A program made the translations under genes and the position numbers. From assembly GCA_963754645.1 (NCBI GenBank), contig CAVWGP010000002.1, forward strand, positions 124,001 through 188,000: a stretch of DNA of 64,000 nucleotides, written 5' to 3'. How positions within the stretch are numbered: the stretch's first letter is position 1; each line of letters begins with the position of its first letter. This DNA is from CAVWGP01 sp963754645 (GTDB lineage: Bacteria; Pseudomonadota; Alphaproteobacteria; Bin65). Positions 35,943 through 44,919 of this stretch are shown one piece after another. Below the pieces are notes generated by a model. The model saw only the letters and a program-made list of their open reading frames with translations. It was not told the origin of the DNA and did not search any database.

Positions 35943-37110
35943 TCAGGCGGCGACGGTTTGGGCTTGAACGTTGGCCGGCTTGACGGCGACTTCGAGGCCG
36001 TCGGCGAACTTCACACCTTGGATGATCTTTGGCAACTGGTTGTGGCCGTCGAGTCGGCGCCAACTTTTCTCTGCCGCCTCGACCAGCTTGAACACCATGG
36101 CGAGCGCGGTGTCGTTCGAGAGGCATCCCTTCGAGCGGATCGTCCTGTGCCGCACGGTCGCGAAGGTGCTTTCGATGGGGTTCGATGTCCGCAGGTGCTT
36201 CCAGTGTTCGGCGGGAAAGTCGTAGAACGCCAGCAGCGCGCGGACCGTGTCCGGCGCGATCCTTCGTTAGGCAGTCGGCGACTTTTTCGTATTTGACTTC
36301 GTATGTTTCGATGAAGGCATCGAATGCGGCCTCGGCCGCCGCCTTGGTTTCCGCCATCCAAATCTCTTGCAGCGCGCGCTTGGCCTTGGCGTGCTGGCTC
36401 TTCGGCAGCTTGTTGAGGACATTCGCGGTCTTGTGCACCCAGCAGCGTTACTCGCGCGTCTTGGGCCATACCTCGCCGAGCGCCTTCCAGAACCCGAGCG
36501 CACCGTCGGCAACGGCGAGTTCGGGCGCGATTGCGAGCCCGCGCCGCTTCAGATCGAGCAGCAGCGCGCGCCAATCATGGGCGCTCTCGCGCGTGCCGTC
36601 GGTGAAGCCGATCAGCTCCTTCTTGCCTTCGGGCGTGGCGCCGATGATGACGAGGATGCATTGCGCGTCGTCCTCCAGACGCGCCTGCAGATGGATGCCG
36701 TGGGCCCAGACGTAAACATAGCGCTTGCTCGACAAGTCGCGCTCGTTCCAGCGCTTGTGCTCGTCGATCCAAACTTCTTTCAGCCGCGCGATCGTCGAGG
36801 CCGACAAGCCGAGCGAACCGTGTTCGCCGCATCCGCGCCGAGCAAGGCCGCCAGCGCGTCCTCGAAATCGCCGGTCGATTTGACCGCGATGCGGTCAAAT
36901 CCCTTCAGGTAGAGGATCGGGATCAGCACATCGAGGCTCTTCGAGCGGCGCAACATGCCCGGGCATAGGGCGGCAGTATCGCGGGCGTGAAGCGGACGCG
37001 AGCGGCATCATCGGCACCGGCCTCGCGATCGCGCACGCGCGGCGTCGACGCTGCGCGGCGGCACAGCGACCAGGCCGATCCGGGTCATGACTTCACGCTC
37101 GGGCAGATGG
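35943..37110 (-). pseudogene. IS256-family transposase remnant with frameshifts
   Basis: Pieces in different minus-strand frames line up as one IS256 transposase. They are GHLPEREVMTRIG (near 37.1 kb), RFTPAILPPYAR, MLRRSKSLDVLIPILYLKG, and SASTIARLKEVW through ELIGFTDGTRESAHDWRALLLDLKRRG (36448-36807). Then come VHKTANVLNKLPKSQHAKAKRALQEIW and finally RHRTIRSKGCLSNDTALAMVFKLVEAAEKSWRRLDGHNQLP (to 35943). At least three frame changes separate them, so it is dead. A 23-base palindrome inside (36878-36900) disrupts the LKGxSTGDF region. Confidence 0.85.
36878..36900. repeat. 23-base palindrome inside the IS256 remnant
   Basis: ATTTGACCGC, GAT, GCGGTCAAAT: 10-base arms around a 3-base centre. 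In the IS256 reading it appears as extra residues (FDRIAVK) between LYLKG and STGDFED, so it looks like a small insertion. Confidence 0.45.
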
Positions 37111-37114
37111 CCGT

Positions 37115-37232
37115 TGTGGCTACCAATTACTCCATCCGCGGCAATTTGGGAAAAACGTCCGAACAAAGGTTAGAATAAGCGGCCTGTACGCGTACAGGCC
37201 GCTGAGTTGGTCGCAAGGCGAGCTCAGGCTCT
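37115..37232. repeat. 118-base repeat, copy 1 (pairs with 54613-54730)
   Basis: It starts TGTGGCTACCA and ends AGGCTCT. Copy 2 differs at 4 of 118 positions by my count. It contains a 26-base perfect palindrome (37178-37203, AGCGGCCTGTACG and its complement). Both copies lie directly next to a copy of the same integrase-type IS. Confidence 0.8.
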
Positions 37233-37791
37233 ACCTCGGCAGATTGAATTTGCGACAGGGACTGCCACCTCGAAGCCCAGCTTGAGCAGCTCGCCGTGAA
37301 TGCGGGGCGCTCACCACGACGGGTTCTCTCGGCTCATCTGCCGAATTAGCGAGCGAAGCTCGCCTTCGACCGGTGGCCGACCGCAAAGGACCCGTGACTT
37401 CCATCTCCAATAGCGGCGGAAGCCGGCTCGATGCCACCGCAGCAGCGTTTCCGGCCGGACGATCACGATTGCGCCGAGGGCCGATGGGAACAGCCGAACT
37501 AGCCAGGCAAAGAAGAGCCGTTCGCTATTCCTAAGCCTGACGCGACCCCGCAGCTTGCGCCGCAGCACGATCAGTTGCTGTCGGAGCGCCGCGTTCTCGG
37601 CTACAAGGCGCGTCTTCGATCGAAATGGCGAAGCCAAGACGGACAGGAGCAGGCGGACCAGCGCGATCATCGCCGCCTACGCTAGCCGAATTCATCACCG
37701 AGTCAAACCGGATGACATTTTCGGTACAGACATCCAAGCTTAACGATCAAAATCAATCTGTCCACGTCGAATCCATTTCTCGGTAGGCACA
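37233..37791 (-). mobile_element. Truncated integrase-type IS (copy 1)
   Basis: The minus-strand frame 37311-37670 (LVAENAALRQQLIVLRRKLRG, SALGAIVIVRPETLLRWHRAGFRRYWRWKSR) is the N-terminal part of the transposase also found at 54.7-57.4 kb. The catalytic half and left end are deleted; only the conserved patch LGFE..LLKLG-type sequence near 37262 remains. The right end, 37738-37791, matches 57352-57405 at 51 of 54 positions and ends CGGTAGGCACA. Confidence 0.75.
37738..37791. repeat. 54-base IS right-end repeat (pairs with 57352-57405)
   Basis: GCTTAACGATCAAAATCAAT through CGGTAGGCACA. Three mismatches with the copy at 57352. The last 22 bases also resemble the terminal repeat of the MITE-like element at 61131-61278. 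Confidence 0.75.
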
Positions 37792-37793
37792 GC

Positions 37794-37897
37794 ATGGCCG
37801 ACGGCCATCCCATGCGCCGTCTCGACGATCTCCTCCCGCAGAACTGGGAACCCTTACACGTCAAGCACTGAATCACGTGCGATCATTCGACGCTTAC
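37794..37897 (+). mobile_element. IS66 right-end fragment
   Basis: Twenty-five codons (37794-37871) read MADGHPMRRLDDLLPQNWEP, the end of IS66 TnpC (compare RMTDGHPVNRLDELLPWNW at 24.4 kb). The terminal CGCTTAC at 37891-37897 is the outer end of the IS66 inverted repeat. It starts straight after the integrase IS end, so one element inserted in or recombined with the other. A second, weaker copy of the same end (CACGTCAAGCATTGAACGAC, near 37997) follows in direct orientation. Confidence 0.75.
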
Positions 37898-37915
37898 GTT
37901 TGAAACGTAAGCGTC
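37889..37915. repeat. 27-base palindrome made by two outward-facing IS66 ends
   Basis: GACGCTTACGTTT, G, AAACGTAAGCGTC. The arms contain CGCTTAC and GTAAGCG, the outer ends of IS66 repeats, set back to back with only GTTTGAAAC between them. The segment after it (to about 38050) has no gene and looks like IS66 debris. Confidence 0.6.
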
Positions 37916-38129
37916 CACGTCCCGTACAATTGCCGTGGTTGACGAAGTCGCGGATGTTCTTCGGTGCAGACGCATACCGTTCGAGGAGGGTTCACACGTC
38001 AAGCATTGAACGACGTGCGGTCGTGCGACGCTGACGCGGCACTCTGGGTCCGGTGTGGTCAACAGGTAGTGCGAACCGCCGCAAACGGCGTAGTCTATGC
38101 GGAAGCAATCCGAACGGGGTAATTTAGGG

Positions 38130-39521
38130 ATGCCGTTTAACAAATCGGCCATAGAATCGGCAATTGCGAGCCTGAAGGTTCATTTCGGCGATCGCCTTTC
38201 GACCGCGGTGGCTGTGCGCGAGCATCACGGCAAAGGATTTTCCTATCACCCGGGCGCGCCGCCCGATGCCGTGGTGTACGCCAAGACGGTCGACGACTTA
38301 CAAAGGGTCGTGGCGGCTTGCGCGCGGCACTGCGTTCCGCTGATCCCCTTCGGCACGGGCACGTCCGTTGAAGGACAAATCGCGGCGCTCGAGGGCGGGC
38401 TATGCCTCGATCTGTCCGGCATGAACGCCATTCTCGCCGTTCACGCCGCCGACATGGACGCCGTGGTCGAGCCGGGCGTAACGCGCAAGCAGCTCAATGC
38501 GCACCTCCGCGATTTGGGCTTGTTCTTCTCCATCGATCCGGGCGCCGACGCTTCGATCGGCGGCATGGCCGCGACCCGCGCCAGCGGCACGAATGCGGTG
38601 CGCTACGGAACGATGAAAGAAGTTGTGCTGGCGCTCAAAGTCGTCTTGCCCAATGGCGATCTGATCGCGACCGGCAGCCGCGCGCGCAAATCTTCGACCG
38701 GCTACGATCTGACGAAAATCTTCGTCGGCTCCGAAGGCACGCTTGGGGTCATTGCCGAAGTCACGGTGCGGCTCTATCCCATTCCCGAGGCCATGTCCTC
38801 GGCGGTTTGCGCGTTCGCAAGCGTCAAGGGCGCCGTCGATGCGGTCATGGCGACGATCCAATCGGGCGTTCCCGTGGCGCGCATCGAGCTGATGGACGAG
38901 GTTTCGATCGAGGCGACGAATATCTATTCCAAACTAGGCCTCAAGGTCGCGCCGACGCTGTTCCTCGAATTTCACGGCAGCGCGGCCTCGGTGCGCGAGC
39001 AAGCCGAGGCGGTGCAGGCTATCGCGGCCGAGAGTGGTGGCGCCGATTTCGAGTGGTCGACACGCCAAGAGGATCGCGAACGGCTTTGGAAGGCGCGGCA
39101 CGATTCGGCCTTGGCGACGCGCGTCATGCGCCCGGGCTGCGGCACCTTTGTCACCGATGTCTGCGTGCCGATCTCGCAATTGACGGACAATATCCTGGCC
39201 GCGCGCAAGGACCTTGATACGTCGTTTCTTCGCGGCAAGATCCTAGGTCATGTCGGCGATGGCAATTTCCACGTCGCGTTCCTGGTGATGCCCGATTCGC
39301 CGGAAGAAATGACGGAAGCGAAGCGGCTCACCGATCGTATCGTCGAGCGCGCCATCGAAGCGGGCGGCACGGCCAGCGGCGAGCATGGCGTGGGCTATGG
39401 CAAGCTCGGCTACATGAAGCGGGAGCATGGCGCCGCGCTGGATACGATGCGCGCCATCAAGCAGGCACTCGATCCCTTGGGCATCATGAACCCAGGCAAG
39501 ATGCTGCCCCGTTCCCTTTGA
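38130..39521 (+). CDS. FAD-linked oxidase (D-lactate/glycolate dehydrogenase family)
   Basis: The 463-residue protein has the PCMH-type FAD-binding domain (PPDAVVYAKTVDDLQRVVAAC, IPFGTGTSVEGQIAALEGGLCLDLSGMN, DPGADASIGGMAATRASGTNAVRYGTM, FVGSEGTLGVIAEVTVRLYP). The C-terminal domain has GHVGDGNFHVAFLV, GGTASGEHGVGYGK and LDPLGIMNPGKMLP. This is the GlcD/D-LDH family, which oxidises 2-hydroxy acids and passes electrons to a quinone or cytochrome. The ATG at 38130 gives the usual N-terminus. First gene of the catabolic region; 79 bases separate it from the Rieske gene. Confidence 0.9.
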   Translation: MPFNKSAIESAIASLKVHFGDRLSTAVAVREHHGKGFSYHPGAPPDAVVYAKTVDDLQRVVAACARHCVPLIPFGTGTSVEGQIAALEGGLCLDLSGMNAILAVHAADMDAVVEPGVTRKQLNAHLRDLGLFFSIDPGADASIGGMAATRASGTNAVRYGTMKEVVLALKVVLPNGDLIATGSRARKSSTGYDLTKIFVGSEGTLGVIAEVTVRLYPIPEAMSSAVCAFASVKGAVDAVMATIQSGVPVARIELMDEVSIEATNIYSKLGLKVAPTLFLEFHGSAASVREQAEAVQAIAAESGGADFEWSTRQEDRERLWKARHDSALATRVMRPGCGTFVTDVCVPISQLTDNILAARKDLDTSFLRGKILGHVGDGNFHVAFLVMPDSPEEMTEAKRLTDRIVERAIEAGGTASGEHGVGYGKLGYMKREHGAALDTMRAIKQALDPLGIMNPGKMLPRSL

Positions 39522-39600
39522 ACGCGGGCGAGGCTATCAATGCATCGTTGAACGGCGCCGCAGGGATCGTGTTGTCCGTGTTGCCAGAGGGAGATGGGCC

Positions 39601-40998
39601 GTGTCGCTGAAGCAAAACGAGGTCGGAAAGCGGCCGTTTTCCGGCTATTTTTTGGGCGCGGCGCCGGCCGAAGATTCGGTTCTTACGCATGTCGGCCCAG
39701 CCTCGCCCTGCGGCGAACTCATGCGCCGCTATTGGCAGCCTGTTGCCATGGCCAAGTCGGTGACCGACCGGCCGCATGCGACGCGCATCCTGGGCGAGGA
39801 CTTGGTCGTCTTTCGCGACGGCGCGGGGCGGCTCGGCGTGCTGCACAAGCATTGCAGCCATCGCGGCGCGTCGCTCGAATTTGGCCGCATCGCCGAGCGC
39901 GGCATCCAATGCTGCTATCACGGCTGGCATTTCGACATCGACGGCACGATCCTCGAAACGCCCGGCGAACCGCCCGGCAGCACGATCAAGGACCGCATCT
40001 GCCACGGTGCCTATCCGGCGCTGGAACGCGCCGGGTTGATCTTCGCCTATATGGGTCCGCCCGACCGAAAGCCGCCCTTTCCCGAATTCGACACGCTGTC
40101 GCTCCCTGGGGTGGAACTCGTCCCCTACGCCATTCATCACCCCTGCAGCTGGCTTCAGGTGCATGAAAACCTGATGGACCCGGTGCATTCGGTGTTTCTG
40201 CACGCCAAGATGGGCAATGTGCAGATCACGCCGGCCTGGGGCGAGGAGCCGGTGACGGAATGGGGCGATCTCGACGGCCGGGTGACGTTCTACGTCGCGA
40301 CGCGCCGTATCGGCGCGAAAATCTGGGTTCGCTTCAACGAAGTGATCGTGCCAAATTTCGGCCAAGTCGGCGGCTTTTGGGAAACCGGCGCCGAGGAGCG
40401 CCTGTTCGACCGCGTCGGCGCCACGCGCTGGACAGTGCCGGGCGACGACCGCACATGTTGGATATTCGGACTGCGCCATTTCAGCGAGGCGCTTGAGCGT
40501 TACGGCGCCGGCGACAAGTCGAAGGTGGGGTACGAGTTGCTCGATCTTTACGGCCAGACCGGCGGGCGGCCCTACGCGGAGATGCAGAACAACCCCGGCG
40601 ACTGGGAGGTTGAAGTGTCGCAGCGGCCGATCGCCATTCATGGGCTGGAAAACCTCGGCCGCAGCGATCTCGGTATCGGCGTCTTGCGCCATCAGCTGCG
40701 GCGCGCGGTGGAAGCGGCGGCAAAGGGCGAAGCGCCGCAGCAAGCGACGCGCGGCGCGGACCGGACCACGCCGACCTACACGACCAACACGGTGTACGAC
40801 ATCCCGAAGCGCAACGACAGGGACGATGAGGCGTTGCGCCGGCAGATCGGACGCATGGTCGTGGCCGAGGTCGTCGCCGCCGACGCCATCGCCGGCCATG
40901 AGCGCCTGCCCAAGCTGCGCGAACGGCTTGCGCGGATACCTCAGCGCGTTCTGGCCGGCGAAACGGCGACCGCGCCATGCCGATTCGTATCCCTTTGA
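39601..40998 (+). CDS. Rieske non-heme iron oxygenase, alpha-subunit type
   Basis: The 465-residue protein has the 2Fe-2S Rieske motif HKHCSHRGASLEFG and QCCYHGWHFDIDG (C-x-H...C-x2-H), and then a catalytic domain with NLMDPVHSVFLH, the D-x2-H...H-type mononuclear iron site. GTHRAT-like signatures of classical dioxygenases are not obvious, so it is closer to the Rieske oxygenases of the phthalate/vanillate demethylase group. A GTG start at 39601 is used; GAGGGAG is upstream. No reductase or ferredoxin gene lies next to it. It probably oxidises the substrate imported by the ABC system that follows. Confidence 0.9.
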   Translation: MSLKQNEVGKRPFSGYFLGAAPAEDSVLTHVGPASPCGELMRRYWQPVAMAKSVTDRPHATRILGEDLVVFRDGAGRLGVLHKHCSHRGASLEFGRIAERGIQCCYHGWHFDIDGTILETPGEPPGSTIKDRICHGAYPALERAGLIFAYMGPPDRKPPFPEFDTLSLPGVELVPYAIHHPCSWLQVHENLMDPVHSVFLHAKMGNVQITPAWGEEPVTEWGDLDGRVTFYVATRRIGAKIWVRFNEVIVPNFGQVGGFWETGAEERLFDRVGATRWTVPGDDRTCWIFGLRHFSEALERYGAGDKSKVGYELLDLYGQTGGRPYAEMQNNPGDWEVEVSQRPIAIHGLENLGRSDLGIGVLRHQLRRAVEAAAKGEAPQQATRGADRTTPTYTTNTVYDIPKRNDRDDEALRRQIGRMVVAEVVAADAIAGHERLPKLRERLARIPQRVLAGETATAPCRFVSL

Positions 40999-41013
40999 TG
41001 CAGAAATAGCGAT

Positions 41014-41070
41014 GCAAGTCGGCATCGACTTGCGCTACTGTGCGACGGTCACCGGGGCGGACAACGCCCC
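41014..41070 (+). other. Two consecutive hairpins before livK
   Basis: Hairpin 1: GCAAGTC (41014-41020) and GACTTGC (41027-41033) with a 6-base loop. Hairpin 2: GGGGCG (41054-41059) and CGCCCC (41065-41070) with a 5-base loop. They lie between the Rieske stop and the livK start, so they may be an mRNA-stability or attenuation element in the leader. Confidence 0.4.
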
Positions 41071-41109
41071 GCCCAAGACACAAATCGAACATTCACGGGA
41101 GGAGATCGC

Positions 41110-42253
41110 ATGATTGAAAAGATTTCGCGTAGGGCCGTGGTGGCCAGCGCCTTGATCGCCGCAAGCTGGGCCGGGCCGGGCTTGGCGCAAGACAAACCGC
41201 CGGTGCGCATCGGCGCCATCCTGCCGCTGAGCGGCGCCGGAACCTTCGAAGGCCAGCTCGGCCTCGAGGGCATGAAGGCCGCGGCCGCCATCATCAACGC
41301 AAAAGGCGGAATTCTGGGCGGCCGCAAGATCGAACTCATTTCCTACGACGACAAGTCCTCGCCCGAGGAAGGCGTCAGCGCCGCGCGCCGCGCCATCGAG
41401 CAGGACAAGGTCGACGCCATTGCGGCGAACATGTTCAGCCCGATTGCCTTGGCGATGAAGGAAGTCACGCGCGACAAGATCCTGCACGTCGTGCTGGCGC
41501 CGCAGCACCCGAAGGTGACAGAGGAAGGCCACAAATGGCTGTTCCGCATCAACGAAACCACGATCATGCGCGGCGGCAATTTTTCGAAATTCATCTGCGA
41601 AAAGATGAATCTCAAATCGGTCGCCATCATTGCGGTCAATGACGACTATGGCCGCAACGAGTTCGGCCAACTTCGAAAAGTGGTTCAAGGAGTGCAAACT
41701 CGAATTCAAGGGCACCGAGTATTTCCAGCGCACCGACACCGATTTCAACGTCCAGATCACCAAACTGCGCGGCGCGCAACCCGACGGCATCTACGTCGTC
41801 TCGAGCACGACCGCGCAAGGCGCCACCATCTACCGCCAGATCAAGCAGCTCGGCTATCGCGGCACGGTTATCGCCTCCGGCGGCAATATCAATCCGAAAT
41901 TGATTGAGCTGTCGGGCGCGGCCATCGAGGGCGTGTTCAGCGTTTCGCCCTATGTCGAGGATGTATCGAACCCGGTCGCCGCGGCGTGGCGCGCGGAATA
42001 CGCCAAGCAGTTCAAGAACGAGACCTCGTTCGTGGCCTCGCTCGGCGCGGTCGGCATCGAGCTCATCGCGCAAGCGATGGACAAGGCCGGCACCTCGACC
42101 GACTACAACAAGATCGCCGAGACGATCCGCGCCGGCAAGTGGAGCACGACGTTGGGCGAGATCAATTTCGACAAGATCGGCCAAGGCTTCATCGCCAGCT
42201 ATATCGTCCAGGTGAAGAACGGCAAGATCGTCACCCATTCCAAGGCCAACTAG
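41110..42253 (+). pseudogene. livK: Branched-chain amino acid-type ABC substrate-binding protein, frameshifted
   Basis: The N-terminal part (41110 to about 41665) has a twin-arginine-like signal (SRRAVVASALIAAS...LAQD) and the periplasmic-binding fold (VRIGAILPLSGAGTFEGQLGLEGMKAAAAIINAKGGI). After GRNEFG the frame changes, and the rest (NFEKWFKECKLEFKGTEYFQ to VKNGKIVTHSKAN) continues two frames away up to 42253. Loss of two bases in GGC(GC)CAAC, or a one-base gain, would explain it. Joined, the protein would be about 380 residues, the normal LivK size. It has a good GGAGGAG site. Either a sequencing error or a recent mutation that disables uptake. Confidence 0.85.
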
Positions 42254-42324
42254 GCGCGACCGCCGGGCCAGGCGCCGCCTTTCGCGGCGGCGCCCGGTAT
42301 CGCGCGCCACCTCGGGAGCGGCCC

Positions 42325-43197
42325 GTGCTCTGGGACACATTTTTCCAGCAAGTCGCCAACGGGCTGGTCAACGGCATGGGCTATGTGCTTATCGCCGTCG
42401 GCCTCACGCTCGTATTCGGCGTGTTGCGCATCGTCAATTTCGCGCATGGCGAGTTCTACATGCTGGGCGCGTTCGCCACGTTCTTTGTCATGACATTGCT
42501 GCGCGTGCCGTATTTGGCCGCCGTCGTCCTCGCCACCGCGCTGGTGGCGGGCGTCGGCGTGATCGGCAACCAGTTCCTGTTTCGCCCGCTGCGCCGCGAG
42601 CACGAATTCACTATCCTCATGGTGAGCCTCGGCCTGAGCCTCGTGCTCGCCAACGGCGGCGAGGTCCTCTTCGGCGCCGATCCCAAGAACATTCCCAGCC
42701 CCTATGTCGATACGCCGGTCGAGATCGGGCCGGTTTTTCTCACTTGGCAGCGCATCATGGTCATCGGCGCGGCCGCACTGCTCATGGCCATCGTCTATCT
42801 TTTCATCCGCTATACGACGATGGGCAAGATGATGCAGGCGACGGCGCAGAATCGCGAGGGCGCGGCGCTCACCGGCGTGAATATCGATTGGGTGCACACC
42901 TACACCTTCGCGCTGGCCTGCGGTCTTGCGGCCGCGTCGGGCGCGATGCTCGGTCCGACGGCGATCATCTTTCCCACGATCGGCGAATGGGCGGTTTTAA
43001 AGGCTTTCATCGTCGTCGTCTTGGGCGGCCTCGGCAGCATGGGCGGCGCGGTGGCGGGCGGCCTCATTCTCGGCATCGTCGAGGCGCTCGGAGCGCAATA
43101 CATCTCGATCGCGTTCAAGGACGCGATCGGCTACGCGATCATCATCATCGTACTGCTGTGGCGGCCCCAGGGGCTGTTCGCCAAGAAGGGCCGATGA
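42325..43197 (+). CDS. livH: Branched-chain amino acid-type ABC permease LivH
   Basis: The 290-residue permease has eight or so membrane helices. It starts VLWDTFFQQVANGLVNGMGY (GTG start at 42325, GGGAG upstream) and has GVLRIVNFAHGEFYMLGAF, the family signature. The EAA-like loop is YTTMGKMMQATAQNREGAALTGVN, and VVLGGLGSMGGAVAGGLILGIVEAL closes it. It forms the membrane channel with LivM. The LivKHMGF order is complete in this locus. Ligands of such HAAT systems in catabolic clusters are often aromatic acids, amides or short acids rather than amino acids. Confidence 0.93.
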   Translation: MLWDTFFQQVANGLVNGMGYVLIAVGLTLVFGVLRIVNFAHGEFYMLGAFATFFVMTLLRVPYLAAVVLATALVAGVGVIGNQFLFRPLRREHEFTILMVSLGLSLVLANGGEVLFGADPKNIPSPYVDTPVEIGPVFLTWQRIMVIGAAALLMAIVYLFIRYTTMGKMMQATAQNREGAALTGVNIDWVHTYTFALACGLAAASGAMLGPTAIIFPTIGEWAVLKAFIVVVLGGLGSMGGAVAGGLILGIVEALGAQYISIAFKDAIGYAIIIIVLLWRPQGLFAKKGR

Positions 43198-43198
43198 G

Positions 43199-44149
43199 AT
43201 GCTAGGCGCGGGCCGCACGGCGACATTGATCGCCATAGCCGCGGTCGGCGTCTTGCCGCTGCTCGGTATCGACGCATACCTCCAGCATCTCCTGGTAATG
43301 TGGATGCTGTTCGCGCTGATGGCGCTCAGCCTCAACATCATCATCGGCTATCTCGGCGAGCTGAGCTTCGGCCACGCCGCGTTCTTCGGCCTTGGCGCCT
43401 ACGCCTCGGCAATGCTGTCGGTCGATGCCGGGATGCCGTTCTGGATCGGCTTGGCGTTGGCGCCGGTCGTCGCGGGGACTTTCGGCGTGGTCATCGGCTT
43501 CGTCACGTTGCGCATCAAGGGCCCTCAATTCGCGATCCTGACGCTCGGGTTCGGCGCGATCCTGCACAGTGTCTTCGCCAATTGGGTCGATGTCACCAAC
43601 GGCCCGCTCGGCATCACAAGAATTCCTCCGCCGCGGATACCATTCCTGCCGCACATCGATTTCGCGGCCTCGCGCCCCTATTTCTACCTCGTCTTCGCCT
43701 TCGTGCTCGCGGCGTCCTATTTTTGCCACGCGCTGATCAGCAGCCGGACCGGCCGCGCCTTCATCGCCGTGCGCGAGAACGACGCCTTAGCCGCGACCGT
43801 GGGCGTCAACGTTTTCGCGCATAAGTTGCTCGGCTTCGCGCTCGCGACCGTCATCGTCGGCCTCGCCGGCAGCCTCTACGCCCATTATCTCAAGGTGATC
43901 ACGCCGGATCTCTTCACGCTTCACTATATGGCGCCGATGGTGATCATGGTCATCGTCGGCGGCAAAGGCACGATCGCCGGCCCGATCATCGGCGCGCTGG
44001 TCTATGTCGGCCTGCTCGAAATCCTGCGCGCTTCCGGCTCGCTGCGCATGCTGGCCTTTGCCGTGCTGCTCACTTTGTCCGTCATCTTCCTGCCGGGCGG
44101 GATTGTGTCGCTGTGGGAACGCTTCGCAGCGCGGGGCGACGCAAAATGA
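43199..44149 (+). CDS. livM: Branched-chain amino acid-type ABC permease LivM
   Basis: The 316-residue permease has about nine hydrophobic segments, with ALMALSLNIIIGYLGELSFGHAAFFGLGAYASAM, GPQFAILTLGFGAILH, and TGRAFIAVRENDALAATVGVNVFAHKLLGFALA (EAA loop). MVIMVIVGGKGTIAGPIIGA is the C-terminal signature. It starts one base after the livH stop and overlaps the livG start by 4 bases. Partner of LivH in the importer. Confidence 0.93.
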   Translation: MLGAGRTATLIAIAAVGVLPLLGIDAYLQHLLVMWMLFALMALSLNIIIGYLGELSFGHAAFFGLGAYASAMLSVDAGMPFWIGLALAPVVAGTFGVVIGFVTLRIKGPQFAILTLGFGAILHSVFANWVDVTNGPLGITRIPPPRIPFLPHIDFAASRPYFYLVFAFVLAASYFCHALISSRTGRAFIAVRENDALAATVGVNVFAHKLLGFALATVIVGLAGSLYAHYLKVITPDLFTLHYMAPMVIMVIVGGKGTIAGPIIGALVYVGLLEILRASGSLRMLAFAVLLTLSVIFLPGGIVSLWERFAARGDAK

Positions 44150-44919
44150 ACGCCCTGCTCCGCGTCGAAAAGCTGACTTGCGCGTTCGGCGGGCTGGTTG
44201 CCGCCAACGCGGTCGATTTCGAGGTCGGCGATGGCGAGATCGTCGGCTTGATCGGCCCGAACGGCGCGGGCAAGACGACGGTTTTCAACATGATCGGCGG
44301 CACGCAGTTGCCAACCTCGGGGCGCGTCGAGTTCCGCGGCCACGATTGCACGGGCTTGCCGCCGCACCGGATGGCGCAGCTCGGCGTCACCCGCACTTTC
44401 CAGATCACCAGCCTGTTCCCAACCTTGTCCGCGATCGAAAATGTTGCGATCGGCACGCATCGCCTCAATCGCAGTACGTTTCTCGGCGCGTTGCTGCGCG
44501 GCAAGCTCTATCGAACGGAAGAAATCGCCGTCCGCCGCAAGGCGTCCGAGATCATGGGCTTTCTCGGCATGAGCGGGCAGGAGGGCGTACTTGCGCAGAA
44601 CCTGCCCTATGGCGATCAGCGCAAGCTCGAACTCGCCATCGCGCTTGCCGCAGAGCCCCGCCTGCTGATGCTCGACGAGCCGGCCGCCGGCATGAACCCC
44701 GACGAAAGCCGCCGCTTGACCGAGATGATCGGCCGCATCCGCGACCGCGGCGTCGCCGTGCTCCTGGTCGAGCATCACATGAAGGTCGTGATGGGCGTTT
44801 GCGATCGCATCATTGTGCTCAATCATGGCACTAAAATCGCCGAGGGCCCGCCCGCCGCCGTGGCCAACGATCCGACGGTGATCCGCGTTTATCTCGGGCG
44901 CGAGGCCGCCCATGCTTAA
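44146..44919 (+). CDS. livG: Branched-chain amino acid-type ABC ATPase LivG
   Basis: The 257-residue ATPase has Walker A GPNGAGKTT, the LivG-type MAQLGVTRTFQITSLFPTLSAIENV, signature region NLPYGDQRKLELAIALA, and Walker B LLMLDEPAAGMNP. The H-loop is LLVEHHMKVVMGVCDRI. The ATG at 44146 overlaps the livM stop. It overlaps livF by 8 bases. Confidence 0.93.
   Translation: MNALLRVEKLTCAFGGLVAANAVDFEVGDGEIVGLIGPNGAGKTTVFNMIGGTQLPTSGRVEFRGHDCTGLPPHRMAQLGVTRTFQITSLFPTLSAIENVAIGTHRLNRSTFLGALLRGKLYRTEEIAVRRKASEIMGFLGMSGQEGVLAQNLPYGDQRKLELAIALAAEPRLLMLDEPAAGMNPDESRRLTEMIGRIRDRGVAVLLVEHHMKVVMGVCDRIIVLNHGTKIAEGPPAAVANDPTVIRVYLGREAAHA

Noticed and set aside
37858..38040. Two similar 40-base stretches (CACGTCAAGCA...), considered as a CRISPR-like or tandem repeat
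   Set aside because: Only two diverged copies occur, and both look like IS66 right ends.
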